A stretch of 64,000 bases of DNA from Teredinibacter turnerae T7901 (GCF_000023025.1 NC_012997.1:3903125-3967124); one strand, 5' to 3'. Positions 1 through 7,708 are shown, counted from the stretch's first letter. Numbers and translations: made by a program. The notes: generated by a model from the letters alone, not told the origin.

Positions 1-1
1 G

Positions 2-997
2 GTAACCCGCCCGCTCAGCGAGATTTCACAGCGACTACATGCAATCACCAAAGGGGATGGCGACCTTACCTTGCGTTTTAACATGCGCGGTGAAGATGAG
101 CTTTCAAAAATGGCGCAAGGTTTCGACTCGCTACTGGGTCAATTGTGCGATATGCTCAGCGCCGTAAAAAGCATGTCGGCTTCGCTCACTGAATCCTGCT
201 CCGCACTTAAAGAAAGTGCAAACAAATCTCATGCAGAAATCGCCAATCAATCCCAACGTACTGAGCGTATTGTGAGCGCTGTCACCGAGATATCCTACTC
301 GTTGAATGAAGTTAATCAACGAATAAATACAGTAAACGAGTCGGTCAGCTCGACCAACGAACTGGCAACAGACAGTAGCGCACAGCTCAAAGCCAGTGTT
401 GAAGCCATTCGCATCCAGTCAAAAAGCCTCGAAGAATCAGCACGGGTAATCAGTGATCTTAACGAAGCGAGCTCAGGTATTGGTAAAGTTCTTGAGGTTA
501 TCCAGAATATTGCAGAACAAACCAACCTGCTTGCACTCAACGCCGCCATTGAGGCCGCGAGAGCGGGTGAACAAGGTCGAGGTTTCGCTGTGGTCGCGGA
601 TGAAGTTCGTTCACTGGCCAGCCGTACTCAGGAATCGACCGGCGAGATCAATAAAATGATTGAACGCCTGCAGGCGGGAGCAGAAAAAGCCAAAGCAACT
701 ATGGATGAAAACAGTGAGAACGCGCAAAAAAATGTAGCGCAAATATCCTCTATGTTTGATGTGCTTGAGCAAATTATGTCTTCGGTCGTCAATGTAGGAA
801 AATTGAGTAACGCAATCCTTCATGAAGCCCAGCAACAACAGATTGCCATCGAGCAAATATCCGAGGATATGCACGAGATTGCCGATGCATCCAACAACGT
901 GAGCAGTCAGTCCGATATCACCTCGGAACACAGTCGAAATTTAAGTAATATCGCTAGCGATCTTTCAAAACGCGTCAGCCGATACAAAACACAATAG
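2..997 (+). CDS. Methyl-accepting chemotaxis protein, C-terminal part (cut by left edge)
   Basis: The reading frame is already open at base 2, so the sensor domain and membrane segments lie outside the window. The first visible residues form the end of a HAMP linker, with the typical PLxxI and GDGDLT elements and a DEL helix start at about codons 3-35. A long coiled-coil signalling domain follows. Its hairpin tip, at about 495-640, carries the near-invariant [19 protein letters not shown] and [12 protein letters not shown] motifs that contact CheW and CheA. The protein should sit in the inner membrane and pass ligand sensing to the chemotaxis kinase. The ligand cannot be told from this part. 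The C-terminus ends in YKTQ without a CheR/CheB-binding pentapeptide. The identification is safe; only the first ATG at 71 would be misleading as a start. Confidence 0.95.
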   Translation, partial: VTRPLSEISQRLHAITKGDGDLTLRFNMRGEDELSKMAQGFDSLLGQLCDMLSAVKSMSASLTESCSALKESANKSHAEIANQSQRTERIVSAVTEISYSLNEVNQRINTVNESVSSTNELATDSSAQLKASVEAIRIQSKSLEESARVISDLNEASSGIGKVLEVIQNIAEQTNLLALNAAIEAARAGEQGRGFAVVADEVRSLASRTQESTGEINKMIERLQAGAEKAKATMDENSENAQKNVAQISSMFDVLEQIMSSVVNVGKLSNAILHEAQQQQIAIEQISEDMHEIADASNNVSSQSDITSEHSRNLSNIASDLSKRVSRYKTQ

Positions 998-1020
998 CAC
1001 CAACTCAAGCGCTCCGGTCG

Positions 1021-1046
1021 AAAAAAAGCAGCGCGAAATGCGCTGC
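1021..1046 (-). terminator. Rho-independent terminator of the DUF1348 gene
   Basis: A 7-bp perfect stem (GCAGCGC 1028-1034 with GCGCTGC 1040-1046) and a 5-base loop are followed on the minus strand by seven T (the A run at 1021-1027). It lies between two convergent genes and serves the minus-strand one. Confidence 0.85.
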
Positions 1047-1082
1047 AAACCTTGGGGGAATACAATCTGATTCGTCAGTCCA

Positions 1083-1571
1083 CTAAAGGCCCAATTCAGA
1101 TAGTTCTGGATGGTCATCAGGGCGTCGACCCAATGACCAATGGAACTTTCGATCACTTTCAGCAATAGCCACATCGTTAATACTTGCATGCCGTTGCGCC
1201 ATTAGTCCCCGGTCATTGAACTCCCAGTTTTCATTGCCGTGAGATCGAAACCACTGTCCATTCTCATCATGCCATTCGTAGACATAGCGAACAGCGATAC
1301 GATATTCACTAAACGACCACAACTCTTTTATCAGACGATAATCCAACTCTTTCCGCCACTTACCTTGCAGAAAGGTCACAATATCGTCGCGGCCTTGTAG
1401 AAACACATCACGGTTTCTCCAGCGACTGTCCAGACTGTAGGCAGTCGCAATTTTCTCCGCGTTCTTCAGGTTCCACGCATCTTCCGCGAGACGAATTTTT
1501 TTTATCGCCGTATCCCGGGTAAACGGGGGCAGCGGCTCGCGCACATCTTCAACTGACAAATCAAAATTCAT
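1083..1571 (-). CDS. DUF1348 / SnoaL-like (NTF2-fold) protein
   Basis: This 162-residue protein matches the DUF1348 family, small cytoplasmic proteins of the NTF2/SnoaL cone fold with no settled function. Family features seen are the LPPFT opening, AEDAWN near residue 32, the WRNR motif near residue 52, KELW near 83, YEWHD near 99, the GNENWEF segment near 113 and the ASINDV stretch near 129. Length is normal for the family. The ATG at 1571 has GGAG upstream (AAGGAGATGATCTATG) at good spacing. It stands alone, with its own terminator, next to the metal-peptide locus but separated from it by 258 bases. Related proteins bind small hydrophobic ligands or act as isomerases; no catalytic role can be read here. 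Confidence 0.85.
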   Translation of the reverse strand: MNFDLSVEDVREPLPPFTRDTAIKKIRLAEDAWNLKNAEKIATAYSLDSRWRNRDVFLQGRDDIVTFLQGKWRKELDYRLIKELWSFSEYRIAVRYVYEWHDENGQWFRSHGNENWEFNDRGLMAQRHASINDVAIAESDRKFHWSLGRRPDDHPELSELGL

Positions 1572-1829
1572 AGATCATCTCCTTGGTAGTCGTCGTATAC
1601 GATTTACAAAACTTTCTCGTTAAGATATTGAATCAACTCAAGAGCGAAAATCAGTCAAAAGATAATTTTCTCACTTAAAACGAGGGTAATTTAAAAATAA
1701 AGTAATTCAAAACCTGGTTTAGTCATCAGTTTTATTAGAGAGCAGTTACAAATCTGCTGTTCCCAAAGAGCCTCCCTAACAACCTTTTATTTGTTAAGCA
1801 CCAATAAGTATGCTTTGGCTGGGCTCCTA

Positions 1830-2747
1830 CTACACCGAAAAATCACAATTCAGCTTCAGCCCGAGACTAAAATGGCTGATTATTACTTTCGCACAGTTGC
1901 TATCCGGCGTACGTTCACCCACCGCAATCTCATAATATTCGCCGCTTTCGCCCACAGAAGTAATCACATAGTTTTGCAGCACCAGACTAGCGTCGGGCAA
2001 TTGCACAGGTACTCGGAGCTTTTTTCCTGACGAAACTTCAGGTAGTGCCACCCCATCAATATGACTCAACAGATAAGCGCGCATACCTCCCTTCAGCTGG
2101 CGTATTCCTGTAACCACCAGCGGCAATGCACCTGCGCCAAGTTCCTGCGGATATTGGTGCGAAGTGCTCGCGTCCTTCAATCTCTTCGCTAACAATGCAT
2201 TGACTACCGGCTCCAATTCGTACTCAGAGTAACGCGGCGTAATATGTTGAGGACAATTCCAATCAAAACCCTCAACATGAATAACGTAAGCTCGTTCAAT
2301 AGCGGCCCGATAGCCGCCGAGTTCATAAAGCGTCCGAGCCCGAGAATCTTCGTCATCGAGAAGCGATATAATGCCCATTAGCTTTAGTCGCATGCGATGG
2401 GGATAATCCATAAAAAATAAAGAAACTCGATTATTATTAATGACATTCCCAGCGGTAACATACTGACGATTGCCCGAGAAATCGACAAATCCCAAGGTGC
2501 GCTCATCGAGAACACGCATAAATCCGTCCGGCCCACCTTTGTGTTGTACATAGGGCCATCCCGTCTCAGTCACACTCGCCATATAGCAACTATTGCGAGC
2601 AGATATAAACGCAGCTTCCCTTGGCCCTAATACATCGTTGTAATCAGGGCCATTCGCCATACCCGCATAGCCTTCACGCGACCCGTATGCAGACTGCAGT
2701 TGTTTTACCGTCTCTGTAAAAACAATCTCCGAATACTTGTGCGGCAT
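1830..2747 (-). CDS. PNPOx-fold flavin-binding protein
   Basis: The 305-residue product belongs to the pyridoxamine-5'-phosphate-oxidase-like split-barrel family. The stretch from about residue 40 to 150 (ISARNSCYMASVTETG, VQHKGGPDGF, LGFVDFSGNRQYVTAGN, VSLFFMDYPHRMRLK) is typical of the FMN-binding core of stand-alone family members. The C-terminal half is less characteristic. The start at 2747 is chosen because GGAGGCAATTT precedes that ATG; a longer frame runs upstream but has no such signal and would overlap the DoxX gene. It follows the DoxX stop by only 16 bases, so it is probably the last gene of the bufferin-type operon, where it could supply a flavin-linked redox step. Substrate unknown. 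Confidence 0.8.
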   Translation of the reverse strand: MPHKYSEIVFTETVKQLQSAYGSREGYAGMANGPDYNDVLGPREAAFISARNSCYMASVTETGWPYVQHKGGPDGFMRVLDERTLGFVDFSGNRQYVTAGNVINNNRVSLFFMDYPHRMRLKLMGIISLLDDEDSRARTLYELGGYRAAIERAYVIHVEGFDWNCPQHITPRYSEYELEPVVNALLAKRLKDASTSHQYPQELGAGALPLVVTGIRQLKGGMRAYLLSHIDGVALPEVSSGKKLRVPVQLPDASLVLQNYVITSVGESGEYYEIAVGERTPDSNCAKVIISHFSLGLKLNCDFSV

Positions 2748-2763
2748 AAATTGCCTCCACGCA

Positions 2764-3243
2764 CTAATAAAGTGCTGTTTGACGCCTAATGAGTTTGGGG
2801 CACTCAATTTTCAAGTACGCATCGGCACTAAACCATCCTCCGCCGTAAATGACCAGATGTCCAAGCACTAGCCCCCAAATCACGTGCAAGTAATATGCGG
2901 CTGGAGCGATCTCCGCAAGACTCAATACAGCCACAACATTAACAACGAAAAGCCCCGCTGCAGCAAATCTTGTACCCAGCCCAATTAATAACAATATGGG
3001 AAAGAAAAGCTCCCCAAATGTACCTAGATACGCGCCGAGAACAGGAGATAGCAACGGCACCTGATATTCTTCTTCAAATAAAAAAATCGTTGTCTCCCAA
3101 TCGCGAATTTTTACCAGGCCCGCGCTAAAGAAAACATTCGCGACGTAAAGCCGACCAGCCAGACTTGCAAGGTGATGAAGTACACTTGCTTTACTAAAAA
3201 GCCATTGGTATGCAGCGCCGTAGGATACTCGATAATTAATCAT
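2764..3243 (-). CDS. DoxX family membrane protein of the bufferin-type operon
   Basis: A 159-residue inner-membrane protein with four predicted hydrophobic helices, in the DoxX family. The family signature is seen in the first helix region (RLYVANVFFSAGLVKI) and in the acidic/glycine-rich segment GAYLGTFGELFFPILLLIG. The start at 3243 is supported by GGAGGAATTTGTA just upstream; that start overlaps the end of the preceding bufC gene by 8 bases, which indicates translational coupling. DoxX proteins often accompany DUF692/DUF2063/DUF2282 genes, where the last member is sometimes named BufD or HvfD. A role in membrane redox chemistry or in handling the modified peptide is an inference. Confidence 0.85.
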   Translation of the reverse strand: MINYRVSYGAAYQWLFSKASVLHHLASLAGRLYVANVFFSAGLVKIRDWETTIFLFEEEYQVPLLSPVLGAYLGTFGELFFPILLLIGLGTRFAAAGLFVVNVVAVLSLAEIAPAAYYLHVIWGLVLGHLVIYGGGWFSADAYLKIECPKLIRRQTALY

Positions 3244-4039
3244 TACAAATTCCTCCTTCACAAATTTTTTCAAGATAAATAAGACCGTCCAGTTCTGCCG
3301 CCTTTTGCAGCCAACCGACGATGTCGAATGTGAGATGCCGATCAATAAGACGGGCTATATCAAAGCCCTCAGCCACATCTTCCATCCAGTGGTATTCACT
3401 TAGTGTAATTTCCTTCACATGCGCAATATAGCCATGCTGATGTATTTGATAATGACATCGCATCGCCCCGGCAGAGAAAATTTCCATGAGCGCGGTATCG
3501 TCTGGGATAAAATCTTCGTCCCAGGGGCGATGAGCCTGCCACAGAGCGACCACAGGAAACTGGCTACAACCAAAAATCAAACCTTTCTCCTGAAAAGTAA
3601 AGCGCACTGTATCCAGCGCCTGAGAGTGCAACAAATCAATGCGTGTGGGATGCCCGATATCGATACCCGCACGCTTTACCAGATGAACACGCCATTCGAG
3701 CTCCGCCATGTCCGCGAGAAACGGTAGTGGCTCCATAAGTTCACTGTCCCTCAAAAGCTGCGCTAATGCGCCTCCCCACTCAGCCCAATCGCCAGTTGCG
3801 GGGCCGTCGTTGTCCAGCAAACGTTTGGCCAGCACTTTCATCGCGTCGGGTCCTAACATTTTCTTAACAACTGGATACGATATTGAAAGCGAGCGGGCCG
3901 CAGTAAAAAGGCGATTGTGCCGGTACACCTGCCAACCTTTTTCAGTGCTATCGCTATCAAGCGACGGAGTTGGAGCAGATAAAATTCTCTTCATCACCTC
4001 CGCTTGAAAATTTATGATTCGGCTAAGTGGTCTGTTCAT
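3236..4039 (-). CDS. bufC1: BufC/HvfC family protein (DUF2063), MNIO partner
   Basis: The 267-residue protein has the DUF2063 N-terminal domain (residues about 8-100, with the signature VYRHNRLF near residue 40 and SISYPVVKKMLG near 54) followed by a less conserved C-terminal domain. Proteins of this family bind the leader or core of the precursor peptide and present it to the DUF692 iron oxidase. The ATG at 4039 follows GAGGAATGAT. The gene is separated from bufB1 by a 120-base spacer holding a threefold 15-bp repeat, which is unusually long for this operon, and overlaps the next gene by 8 bases. No truncation is seen. Function is by family and context. Confidence 0.88.
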   Translation of the reverse strand: MNRPLSRIINFQAEVMKRILSAPTPSLDSDSTEKGWQVYRHNRLFTAARSLSISYPVVKKMLGPDAMKVLAKRLLDNDGPATGDWAEWGGALAQLLRDSELMEPLPFLADMAELEWRVHLVKRAGIDIGHPTRIDLLHSQALDTVRFTFQEKGLIFGCSQFPVVALWQAHRPWDEDFIPDDTALMEIFSAGAMRCHYQIHQHGYIAHVKEITLSEYHWMEDVAEGFDIARLIDRHLTFDIVGWLQKAAELDGLIYLEKICEGGICND

Positions 4040-4110
4040 ATCATTCCTCGATACTTGATTTATCCGTTAATAAGTTGCACAGCTTGGCTGAGTTGCAATG
4101 CCACTGCATT

Positions 4111-4155
4111 GGTTCTATACGTGTTGGTTCTATGCATGTTGGTTCTGTGCGTATC
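4111..4155. repeat. Three tandem 15-bp repeats in the bufB1-bufC1 spacer
   Basis: Units at 4111-4125 (GGTTCTATACGTGTT), 4126-4140 (GGTTCTATGCATGTT) and 4141-4155 (GGTTCTGTGCGTATC) share the GGTTCT core and a 15-base period. They sit just after the bufB1 stop and encode nothing on the operon strand. Confidence 0.8.
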
Positions 4156-4159
4156 AGTT

Positions 4160-5047
4160 TTAGGCGTTTTGATGAAGAGCACGCTGGTGCAGTCGCGCCT
4201 TGTTGGCTTCAGCGACCAGAATTTGCCAGGTGGGCAAATCGTTATCCCACTCTACGAGCGTGGCCACAGTCTGGTTGAGCGCCAAAGCATCCCTATAAAG
4301 CAACCAGCACTCATCGTTTATTGGCTGACTGTGATCATCGATAATCAACCCGCCATCTGGTGGCGGCGCGTAACCTGCGAGATGCAACTCAACCACCGCT
4401 TTGGCCGGAATATTACTCAACCAATCGCGTGCGAATTCGATCGGATCACGCTCATTCCTGTTCCGCGCGTTGACTAATACATTGTTTAAATCCACTAGCA
4501 ATCCACATCCAGTGCGCTCAACCAAAGCGGTTATAAATTCAGTTTCAGTCAGAGTGTTAGCATCCAACTCGATATAACTGACAATATTTTCCACAAGTAA
4601 TTGACGCCCAAGCATATCCTGCACACGCCGAACATTATCGACCAGGATAGACAATGTCTCTTCGTTAAACGGCAAGGGCAACAAATCCCCGGCGTGCGAT
4701 TGATTTCCCTTTATATCCGCCCAGGCGAAGCACAAGTGGTCGGAAACAAACAACGGCTGATACTCGTCAACAAGTGTTTTCAGTCGTTGTAAATATTTGT
4801 CCGATATTCCTACAGCCGAGCCGAGCCCCATCGCAGTACTGTGAAAACTCACCGAAAATTTGCTGCGAATATCTTCCAATAAAACGCGCGTTAAACCGCC
4901 TTCAGCAAAAAAATTTTCCGTATGTACTTCGATGAAATCGAGATTCCATTCTCCTGTCAGAGCCTCGCGGTAGTGAGGGTGACGCAAACCGACGCCAACC
5001 TTCGGCACGGGCGTCGGTTGAATGACAGAGCGGTCGGCTTGTGGCAT
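4160..5047 (-). CDS. bufB1: BufB/HvfB multinuclear non-heme iron oxidase (DUF692, MNIO)
   Basis: The 295-residue protein is a full-length DUF692 member of the MNIO family, TIM-barrel enzymes with two or three iron ions that oxidise cysteines of precursor peptides to thiooxazole- or oxazolone-type groups. Candidate metal ligands stand at the expected conserved places: H69 (SFHST), H104 (SDHLC), E153-N154, D186 with N188-N189 (DLNN), H222 (ELHLAGY), D238-H239 (DDHSQP) and E266 (VEWD). The N-terminal GVGLR segment opens the first strand. The ATG at 5047 follows GGGAGGATTAGCT, only 12 bases after the precursor gene stop. The enzyme acts in the cytoplasm before export. Its certain substrate candidate is the adjacent DUF2282 peptide. 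Confidence 0.93.
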   Translation of the reverse strand: MPQADRSVIQPTPVPKVGVGLRHPHYREALTGEWNLDFIEVHTENFFAEGGLTRVLLEDIRSKFSVSFHSTAMGLGSAVGISDKYLQRLKTLVDEYQPLFVSDHLCFAWADIKGNQSHAGDLLPLPFNEETLSILVDNVRRVQDMLGRQLLVENIVSYIELDANTLTETEFITALVERTGCGLLVDLNNVLVNARNRNERDPIEFARDWLSNIPAKAVVELHLAGYAPPPDGGLIIDDHSQPINDECWLLYRDALALNQTVATLVEWDNDLPTWQILVAEANKARLHQRALHQNA

Positions 5048-5059
5048 AGCTAATCCTCC

Positions 5060-5347
5060 CTACGCGCCTTCCTGCTGTTCCTGATAGCGTTGCTTGGCTT
5101 CAGCTTTTAACATGCCGCCTAAATTGCTACAGCTACCCTTCGCAACTAATTTCCATTCACCCGGGTCATTATCGACAGAGGATTGGCCCGCACACGAGTG
5201 CGTACCTGCAAGATTACCGCAGTCATTTTGGCCTGCCGCTGCAATGCCATAGCATTTCTCTTTACCCGCAGCCATGGCTGGTGATACCGCACCTGAGGTA
5301 GCGGCTAAGATGACAGCCGCAGCCGCGAGAGTTGATTTGTAATTCAT
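5060..5347 (-). CDS. bufA1: Bufferin-type metal-binding precursor peptide (DUF2282)
   Basis: The 95-residue product has a Sec signal peptide (residues 1-27, hydrophobic core AAAAVILAATSGAVS, cleavage after AMA) and a short mature part with four cysteines: C32 (KEKCYG), C43 (NDCGN), C52 (HSCAG) and C73 (GSCSN). This four-Cys layout with a signal peptide is that of DUF2282 bufferins, RiPPs whose cysteines are modified by BufB/BufC and which bind copper in the periplasm. The tail (residues 80-95) is a charged, glutamine-rich helix. Initiation is strong (AGGAG 7 bases before ATG 5347), and a 103-base leader with a perfect hairpin separates it from the YHS gene. Metal identity is inferred from the family. 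Confidence 0.9.
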   Translation of the reverse strand: MNYKSTLAAAAVILAATSGAVSPAMAAGKEKCYGIAAAGQNDCGNLAGTHSCAGQSSVDNDPGEWKLVAKGSCSNLGGMLKAEAKQRYQEQQEGA

Positions 5348-5373
5348 TGGTCTTTCTCCTATATATTTACTTT

Positions 5374-5405
5374 CTCTGCGGAGTTTGCTTATTTGCCCCG
5401 CAGAG
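5374..5405 (-). promoter_or_regulatory. Hairpin in the leader of the bufferin precursor gene
   Basis: CTCTGCGG (5374-5381) and CCGCAGAG (5398-5405) form a perfect 8-bp stem with a 16-base loop, 27 bases upstream of the bufA1 start. No T run follows on the minus strand, so it is not a normal terminator. It could mark an RNA end, stabilise the precursor mRNA or be bound by a regulator. Confidence 0.6.
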
Positions 5406-5450
5406 ATCGCTCAAATTACGGATAGCAATCCATTTACGCGTCAGTAGTAA

Positions 5451-5930
5451 TTACTCTTCTTCAGCGTTTGCATCTGCCACTGATAAATCCTGAATACCGG
5501 ACCATTTGCGGGATGCCGTTTTTAAATGTCCAGGCACGTCTTCCAGCCACTTTTGCTGTACGGTTTTGTTCAGGTTGAGATAGAGTTTGCCATCGGCGAT
5601 GTAAAATGCATCCGGGTCTACGTCGAGTTTTTTGTCCAGCGCAACACCCATCGCGCAGTAGCCGCCAAATTGCGGAGCATACTTATCGGTATTCGCTTTA
5701 AACAGGTCTCGATTTTCTTCACTGGCGAAGCGATATATCGCTCCGTTATAAATCGCAGTAAATTTTTCTTTGCCTTTTACTGCTTTGTCTTTAGTGAAGT
5801 AGGCAACAGGATCGTAACCGTGAATAGCAACATCATTTACACCAGTGTTTACCGCCGATGCAAAGCTTACCGAACTAAGCAATAGCGCTCCGCTAACTGC
5901 GAGTGCGCGAACAAACGTTGAATATTTCAT
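5451..5930 (-). CDS. Secreted YHS-domain protein
   Basis: The 159-residue protein starts with a signal peptide (residues 1-26, core ALAVSGALLLSSVSFASA) and continues with a YHS domain, with YDPVAYF near residue 39, the YRFASEENRDLFKAN segment near 65 and the terminal cysteine motif FGGYCAMGVA near 90. YHS domains are thought to bind metal through such residues. The longer open frame beginning at 6056 would overlap the upstream gene; the ATG at 5930, preceded by AAAGGACCTCTGTT, gives the proper signal peptide. It lies 64 bases after the AhpD-like gene and 103 bases before the bufferin precursor, so it is probably co-transcribed and acts in the same compartment as the mature peptide. Confidence 0.85.
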   Translation of the reverse strand: MKYSTFVRALAVSGALLLSSVSFASAVNTGVNDVAIHGYDPVAYFTKDKAVKGKEKFTAIYNGAIYRFASEENRDLFKANTDKYAPQFGGYCAMGVALDKKLDVDPDAFYIADGKLYLNLNKTVQQKWLEDVPGHLKTASRKWSGIQDLSVADANAEEE

Positions 5931-5994
5931 AACAGAGGTCCTTTTGTTTGAGAGGTTTAGTAGAGATAAAACAATTCCATTGGATGCGAAAAAA

Positions 5995-6540
5995 TTACGC
6001 TGCACCCAGGAGTTGAACTTTTGGGAAATCAATTTCCACTCGGCTGGTTTTACCAATCATGTTGGTAAACAGGTTCAGCGCTACGTGCGTGATGATTTCG
6101 ATTATTTCTGCATCGCTAAAGCCAGCTTCGCGGATAGCCATAAGCTCCGCGGTGGTGACTTCGCCGGTATTTTTCGCTACCGAACGGGCAAACTTTACAG
6201 CCTCAGCTGCTTTCGCATCCTGGCTGCCACCTGCTCGGTTGGCTTCAATTTCTGCACTGGAAAGGCCCACTTTGCGGCCGATGGCGGTGTGCGCGGAAAC
6301 GCAATATTCACAGGCATTTTGCTCTGCCACGCCCAGCGCAATGCGCTCGCGGGTTTTTGGCTCGAGTTCGCCCTCTTCCGCAATCGCGTGCAGCCCCAGA
6401 AAGGCACGCAGTGCCGATGGTGAATTTGCGATAACGCGCATTACATTGGGAACCACACCCAATTTTGAATTAATTGCTTCAAATAACGCCGCCTGTTCAA
6501 CGTTGGCGGTGTCGTTTTTAACTACGTTGATACGACTCAT
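5995..6540 (-). CDS. AhpD-like protein, carboxymuconolactone decarboxylase family
   Basis: This 181-residue all-helical protein belongs to the AhpD/CMD family. It carries the peroxidase-type motif with two cysteines and a histidine, EQNACEYCVSAHTAIGRKVG, near residues 69-88, which in AhpD relatives cycles between thiol and disulfide. It also has the TREVIALGVA-like entry helix (TRERIALGVAEQ near residue 60) and a second conserved helix ending in IITHVALNLFTN. The ATG at 6540 follows AAAGGAG. It heads the minus-strand run that contains the YHS and bufferin-type genes and is divergent from a LysR regulator, which probably controls it. The physiological substrate (peroxide or another oxidant) is not known. 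Confidence 0.88.
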   Translation of the reverse strand: MSRINVVKNDTANVEQAALFEAINSKLGVVPNVMRVIANSPSALRAFLGLHAIAEEGELEPKTRERIALGVAEQNACEYCVSAHTAIGRKVGLSSAEIEANRAGGSQDAKAAEAVKFARSVAKNTGEVTTAELMAIREAGFSDAEIIEIITHVALNLFTNMIGKTSRVEIDFPKVQLLGAA

Positions 6541-6617
6541 GATTTTCTCCTTTGACGATGTTGGTCGTTGTTGTGGAGCAGTGCTCCTCAAGTGAGAGAA
6601 AGTATCTACCGTATCGC

Positions 6618-6654
6618 TTGATTAAAGAATATCCATTTTGCACAATAGACTATT
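6618..6654 (+). promoter_or_regulatory. Candidate promoter and operator of the LysR gene
   Basis: TTGATT (6618-6623) and CACAAT (6641-6646) are spaced by 17 bases and could be -35 and -10 elements for the LysR gene starting at 6681. The 11-bp palindrome AATAGACTATT (6644-6654) overlaps the -10, as an autoregulatory site would. A second palindrome, GGAGCAGTGCTCC (6575-6587), lies closer to the divergent AhpD-like gene. The match to promoter consensus is moderate. Confidence 0.3.
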
Positions 6655-6680
6655 ACGCTAACTGGAATAATCGACCGGCT

Positions 6681-7580
6681 ATGGACCAACTACATCTCAT
6701 GCAAGTATTTGTGGCTGTTGTGGACGAACAAGGGTTTGCCGCAGCAAGCCGCCAGCTGCGGCTCTCCCCTCCCGCAGTTACGCGGGCAATAGCAACGCTG
6801 GAATCCAGACTGGGTGTGAAGCTGCTGCACCGGACGACCCGGCATGTGCGCCCAACAGATGCAGGGGTGCACTACTACGACGATGCGCACCGCATCCTGC
6901 GCGAGGTAGAGCTCGCCAACGAGTCAGCTCAGGGGGTTAACAGCGAGCCGCGGGGCCGTTTGAGCATTACCGCACCTGTGCTGTTCGGGCAAAAGTACGT
7001 GCTTCCCGGAGTGGTTGAGTATTTAAAGCGCTACCGTCATACATCGGTCGACGCAGTCTTTCTCGACAGGGTTGTTAACTTGTTAGAAGAAGGGTTCGAT
7101 GTGGGAATCCGCATTGGCGAGCTCGCCGACTCCAGCATGCGTGCGCGCCACGTGGGCAATGTCAATCTCATTCTCGTCGCTTCACCTGCTTACCTAAAAG
7201 CAGAAGGCATTCCGCAAACTCCAGACGACCTGAAAAACCACACGCTGATCAGCTCCAATTCCAACAACTTCACCCAAAACTGGCATTTTCGCTGCGAGGG
7301 TAAGAATCTATCCTTGCGGATCACCCCGCGGCTGCAGGTCACCACAAACCAGGCTGCGATAGATGCCGCTGCGGCCGGGTTGGGTATCACTCGGGTTATT
7401 TCCTACCAGGTTGCGGACTATCTGGCCGATGGACGGCTCAAATGTATTCTGGATCCATTTTGTTCACAGCCACTGCCTATCCATATTGTCCACAGAGAAG
7501 ACCGGCTCTCCTCTCACAAGGTGCGCGCGTTCATCGAATTGATGCAGGAACGCTTGCGTAAAGACAAGGCCTTAAATTAG
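6681..7580 (+). CDS. LysR-family transcriptional regulator, divergent from the AhpD-like gene
   Basis: The 299-residue protein has an N-terminal winged helix (residues 1-60; FAAASRQLRLSPPAVTRAIATLE is the helix-turn-helix region, cited here in pieces as GFAAASRQL and SPPAVTRAI) and a C-terminal periplasmic-binding-like effector domain from about residue 90. The HRTTRHVRPTDAG segment is typical of the CrgA/PA-type subgroup, which often controls divergent redox genes. The start at 6681 places MDQLHLMQVF at the N-terminus as in relatives; the longer frame from 6552 would run into the leader of the divergent gene. The 140-base shared promoter region suggests that it regulates the AhpD-YHS-bufferin run. 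The inducer is unknown. Confidence 0.9.
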   Translation: MDQLHLMQVFVAVVDEQGFAAASRQLRLSPPAVTRAIATLESRLGVKLLHRTTRHVRPTDAGVHYYDDAHRILREVELANESAQGVNSEPRGRLSITAPVLFGQKYVLPGVVEYLKRYRHTSVDAVFLDRVVNLLEEGFDVGIRIGELADSSMRARHVGNVNLILVASPAYLKAEGIPQTPDDLKNHTLISSNSNNFTQNWHFRCEGKNLSLRITPRLQVTTNQAAIDAAAAGLGITRVISYQVADYLADGRLKCILDPFCSQPLPIHIVHREDRLSSHKVRAFIELMQERLRKDKALN

Positions 7581-7640
7581 TCACAAATCTGCAATCTAAG
7601 CTGGGTATTGTCGTCGAATTGTAGAAAATCATTAAACGAC

Positions 7641-7680
7641 GCCACAGTGCCCGGCTCGCCAGGTGCGACGCCACTGTGGC
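7641..7680. repeat. Inverted repeat before the sigma-factor gene
   Basis: GCCACAGTG (7641-7649) and CACTGTGGC (7672-7680) are perfect 9-base complements separated by 22 bases, lying 60 bases after the LysR stop and 28 bases before the sigma-factor start. There is no T run, so an operator or leader structure is more likely than a terminator. Confidence 0.6.
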
Positions 7681-7708
7681 CGGCACACTTCGCCTCGGAG
7701 TTTTCCTC

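Noticed and set aside
2748-2807. Twenty extra N-terminal codons of the PNPOx-fold gene
   Set aside because: They overlap the DoxX gene, while a perfect ribosome-binding site precedes the ATG at 2747.
4111-4155. Tandem repeats as a possible CRISPR array
   Set aside because: Units of 15 bases are contiguous, without spacers, and there are no cas genes.
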